Shown: in pieces, positions 6,591 through 8,178 of the stretch
How the letters are laid out: each line of letters starts with the position of its first letter
Numbering within the stretch: the stretch's first letter is position 1
NCBI GenBank assembly: GCA_905373625.1
Contig: CAJPTS010000071.1
Span: 1-8,178 of the forward strand
Origin: Bacteroidia bacterium
Lineage (GTDB): Bacteria; Bacteroidota; Bacteroidia; Bacteroidales; CAJPTX01
Direction of reading: 5' to 3'
Length of the DNA stretch: 8,178 nt
Translations under genes and position numbers: made by a program
Notes under the pieces: generated by a model
Seen by the model: the letters and a program-made list of their open reading frames with translations, nothing else
What the model was told of the DNA's origin: nothing
Database searches by the model: none

Positions 6591-7463
6591 ATGCTCTACA
6601 ACGAACCGCTCTACAGACCGCCCAGCGAGGCAAATTCAGCCATCGTACAAGTCACGTTAGGCTGCTCGTGGAATCAGTGTCTATTTTGCGACATGTACCG
6701 CAAGAAATATTTCCGCGTGGTAGAAGCTCTGGAAGTGGAGAAAGATCTGCGCTTGCTTTCCGAATACATGCCAGACGTCCGCAAGTTGTTTTTGGCTGAT
6801 GGCAATGCTTTTGTACTCTCGTACGAACGGTTGCATTCCATATTAGAGACCGCCCACACCTATTTCCCTGCTTTACATCGTATTTCTGCGTATGCATTAC
6901 CGCGCGATATCGCGAGTAAAACCACCACCGAACTGCAAGCGCTGCGACAGTTGGGACTCTCGCTCCTATACGTGGGCGTAGAAACTGGTTCGGATTATTT
7001 GTTGAAGGCTATACACAAGGGCGAAACGCGCGCCAGTATAGTGAAAGCAATAAATAAAGCACATGCTGCGGGTATTCAAACCTCCGTCATGATTATCTCA
7101 GGCCTTGGGGGCAAAGAACATACAGTGGAGCATGCTCAGGGGTCTGCCACATTGCTGAACCTTATTCAGCCGAAGTTTCTTTCTACTCTTACCCTTTTTC
7201 TACCCCGCGGCTTAGAAGCATATCGCAGTTGCTTCGGGGGCAATTTCACGCCCCTAGATACCTACGACGTACTGCAAGAATTACACACGTTTATTGCAGC
7301 GTTGGAGCTGGAAGGAACGATATTCCGCAGTAATCATGTATCTAACTCTCTCCCTCTGGAAGGCACGTTGAGCCGCGACCGTACGAAATTGCTCACTACA
7401 ATAGAACAAATGAGTTCGGAGGCAAAACGTCTGCGGCGTTTTTCACCCGAATATGGCTACTAA
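6591..7463 (+). CDS. Radical SAM superfamily protein with CX4CX2C cluster motif
   Basis: A 290-residue cytoplasmic radical SAM enzyme, expected to bind a [4Fe-4S] cluster and cleave S-adenosylmethionine to a 5'-deoxyadenosyl radical. The cluster ligands are Cys25, Cys30 and Cys33 in GCSWNQCLFC: spacing CX4CX2C instead of the usual CX3CX2C. A group of uncharacterised bacterial radical SAM proteins has the same GCSxNxCxFC motif followed by an M-Y pair, so this is a family trait, not a defect. Further along come LFLADGNAF (about 66-74, GGE-like region), YVGVETGSDYLLKAIHKG (SAM-binding strand and helix) and MIISGLGG. There is no B12-binding, TRAM or auxiliary cluster domain. The N-terminus YNEPLYRPPSEA is typical of the group and supports the ATG at 6591, although no good ribosome binding site is seen (normal in Bacteroidetes). 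The substrate is unknown. The gene stands alone, divergent from the division cluster and convergent with the tsaC-like gene. Confidence 0.85.
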   Translation: MLYNEPLYRPPSEANSAIVQVTLGCSWNQCLFCDMYRKKYFRVVEALEVEKDLRLLSEYMPDVRKLFLADGNAFVLSYERLHSILETAHTYFPALHRISAYALPRDIASKTTTELQALRQLGLSLLYVGVETGSDYLLKAIHKGETRASIVKAINKAHAAGIQTSVMIISGLGGKEHTVEHAQGSATLLNLIQPKFLSTLTLFLPRGLEAYRSCFGGNFTPLDTYDVLQELHTFIAALELEGTIFRSNHVSNSLPLEGTLSRDRTKLLTTIEQMSSEAKRLRRFSPEYGY

Positions 7464-7519
7464 TCGTAGTACAATGATTTTGGGCGGCAGTACGAGAAAA
7501 CGATTTAGAGGGCAGCGCA

Positions 7520-8089
7520 TTAGTCGCGTATAGTTACGAAATGCGTTCCATCAATTTTCAAGATACGCGAGCCTTGTTTGCCGTGAGCGGTATCAAACAC
7601 TTCTGGAGCAACCCAATCTACACGTTCTTTGATGCATGTTTCTATACTAGCAAAGCGAGCTGGTGTGGCATGCCCAGACAAATTAGCCGAAGTTGAAACA
7701 AGAGGCGCATCTAGTGCAGCTATTATAGCACTGCATAGCTCGTGCGTCACTAACCGAATCCCTAAACTACCGTCTGAGGCTAACAGACTGGGATTAACAC
7801 CTCTTACCTCTGGATAAATAATAGTGGTAGGTCGTTCTGCAGCATTTAACTCAGAGACGACCCAAATAGGTAACGTACCGACAAGATTTTCCAGACGCGT
7901 CCTGCTTTCAACCAGCACTAGCATACTCGTGGCATGAGGGCGCTGCTTTATTTCATATAGTTTTTCTATTGCACTGGTACTGCGCGCATCGCAACCAAGT
8001 CCCCAGACAGTATCAGTGGGGTAAAGAATAATTCCGTCTTTTTGCATAGCAGTCACTGCTGCCAAAGCTGCGCTTTTCACGTCGTACAT
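7520..8089 (-). CDS. tsaC: L-threonylcarbamoyladenylate synthase (Sua5/YciO/YrdC family)
   Basis: This enzyme makes threonylcarbamoyl-AMP from threonine, bicarbonate and ATP, the first step of t6A37 modification of tRNAs that read ANN codons. The 189-residue product is a single YrdC domain of the TsaC size, without the C-terminal Sua5 extension. Visible motifs are YPTDTVWGLGCDA (23-35), the basic KQRP loop (48-51), RPTTIIYP (86-93), DGSLGIRL (106-113) and STSANLSG (132-139), which line the nucleotide and threonine site in the family. The usual PGPxT motif is replaced by ERPTT, a form I associate with Bacteroidetes homologues. The ATG at 8089 follows GAGGAAAT, a good ribosome binding site. The gene converges on the radical SAM gene with 56 bases between stops and no clear terminator. 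YciO-type paralogues cannot be fully excluded, so the gene symbol is tentative. Confidence 0.87.
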   Translation of the reverse strand: MYDVKSAALAAVTAMQKDGIILYPTDTVWGLGCDARSTSAIEKLYEIKQRPHATSMLVLVESRTRLENLVGTLPIWVVSELNAAERPTTIIYPEVRGVNPSLLASDGSLGIRLVTHELCSAIIAALDAPLVSTSANLSGHATPARFASIETCIKERVDWVAPEVFDTAHGKQGSRILKIDGTHFVTIRD

Positions 8090-8103
8090 ATTTCCTCGTT
8101 TTA

Positions 8104-8111
8104 TAAATGTA
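8104..8111 (-). promoter_or_regulatory. Possible -7 promoter box for the tsaC-like gene
   Basis: TACATTTA on the minus strand matches seven of eight positions of TAnnTTTG and lies 14 bases before the ATG, nearly the same geometry as the box in front of the coiled-coil gene. A TTTTG at 8140-8136 could be the -33 element, but the 24-base spacing is long. The match is weak in this AT-rich stretch. Confidence 0.3.
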
Positions 8112-8123
8112 AATACATAAAAA

Positions 8124-8178
8124 AAGGGGGTGTTGCAAAAGTCCGCGGAAAATTTTCATTTTAGAAGGGGATGTTGTG
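8124..8178. repeat. G-rich direct repeat at the right edge, possible end of a mobile or repeated element
   Basis: GGGGGTGTTG at 8126-8135 recurs 41 bases later as GGGGATGTTG at 8167-8176; both copies follow an A-rich or AT-rich run. The first copy continues as TGTTGCAAAAGTC, which resembles the terminal sequences of several insertion sequences. No transposase, target duplication or second terminus is inside the window, so the assignment is tentative. The stretch contains no ORF. Confidence 0.3.

Noticed and set aside
7464..7519. Possible terminator between the convergent radical SAM and tsaC-like genes
   Set aside because: Only a repeated GTAC-containing word is seen; there is no stable hairpin followed by a T-run on either strand.

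Overview
The window looks like a chromosomal segment from the Bacteroidota, most likely the order Bacteroidales and close to Porphyromonas. Four things point that way: a secreted subtilisin-like protease carrying a C-terminal type IX secretion (T9SS) sorting domain; the order of the division genes and rny; a -7 promoter box of the Bacteroidetes TAnnTTTG type; and moderate GC content. This placement is inference from gene content, not from a marker gene comparison. Six protein-coding genes are supported, one of them cut by the left edge. There is also one strong candidate structured RNA and one clear intrinsic terminator. No tRNA, rRNA, CRISPR array or intact transposase gene is visible, and no gene-free stretch exceeds 300 bases.

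Left part (1-3815): the 3' end of an NAD kinase gene (+) converges on a 1147-residue secreted S8 protease (-). The protease has a signal peptide, a complete Asp/His/Asn/Ser catalytic set, a beta-rich region, a fibronectin III-like segment, three tandem modules of about 95 residues and the T9SS sorting domain.

Central part (3926-6449): a minus-strand cluster that reads, in transcription order, small coiled-coil protein (GTG start), zapA, a structured RNA that fits 6S RNA, rny (ribonuclease Y), then a hairpin-plus-U-tract terminator. It joins a cell-division module (ZapA and a probable coiled-coil partner) with two RNA-level regulators: a probable RNA polymerase-binding RNA and the membrane-anchored endoribonuclease Y.

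Right part (6450-8178): a divergent intergenic region with small repeats and a 10-bp palindrome leads into a plus-strand radical SAM gene whose cluster motif is spaced CX4CX2C. It converges on a minus-strand threonylcarbamoyl-AMP synthase gene (tRNA t6A synthesis). The last 55 bases hold a G-rich 'GGGGGTGTTG' motif repeated once with changes, which may be the end of a mobile or repeated element cut by the window.

The most interesting item is the RNA between zapA and rny. Its long-range complementary arms give a closed rod with a large internal bubble and an apical hairpin, the architecture of 6S RNA. None of this could be tested against a database here.
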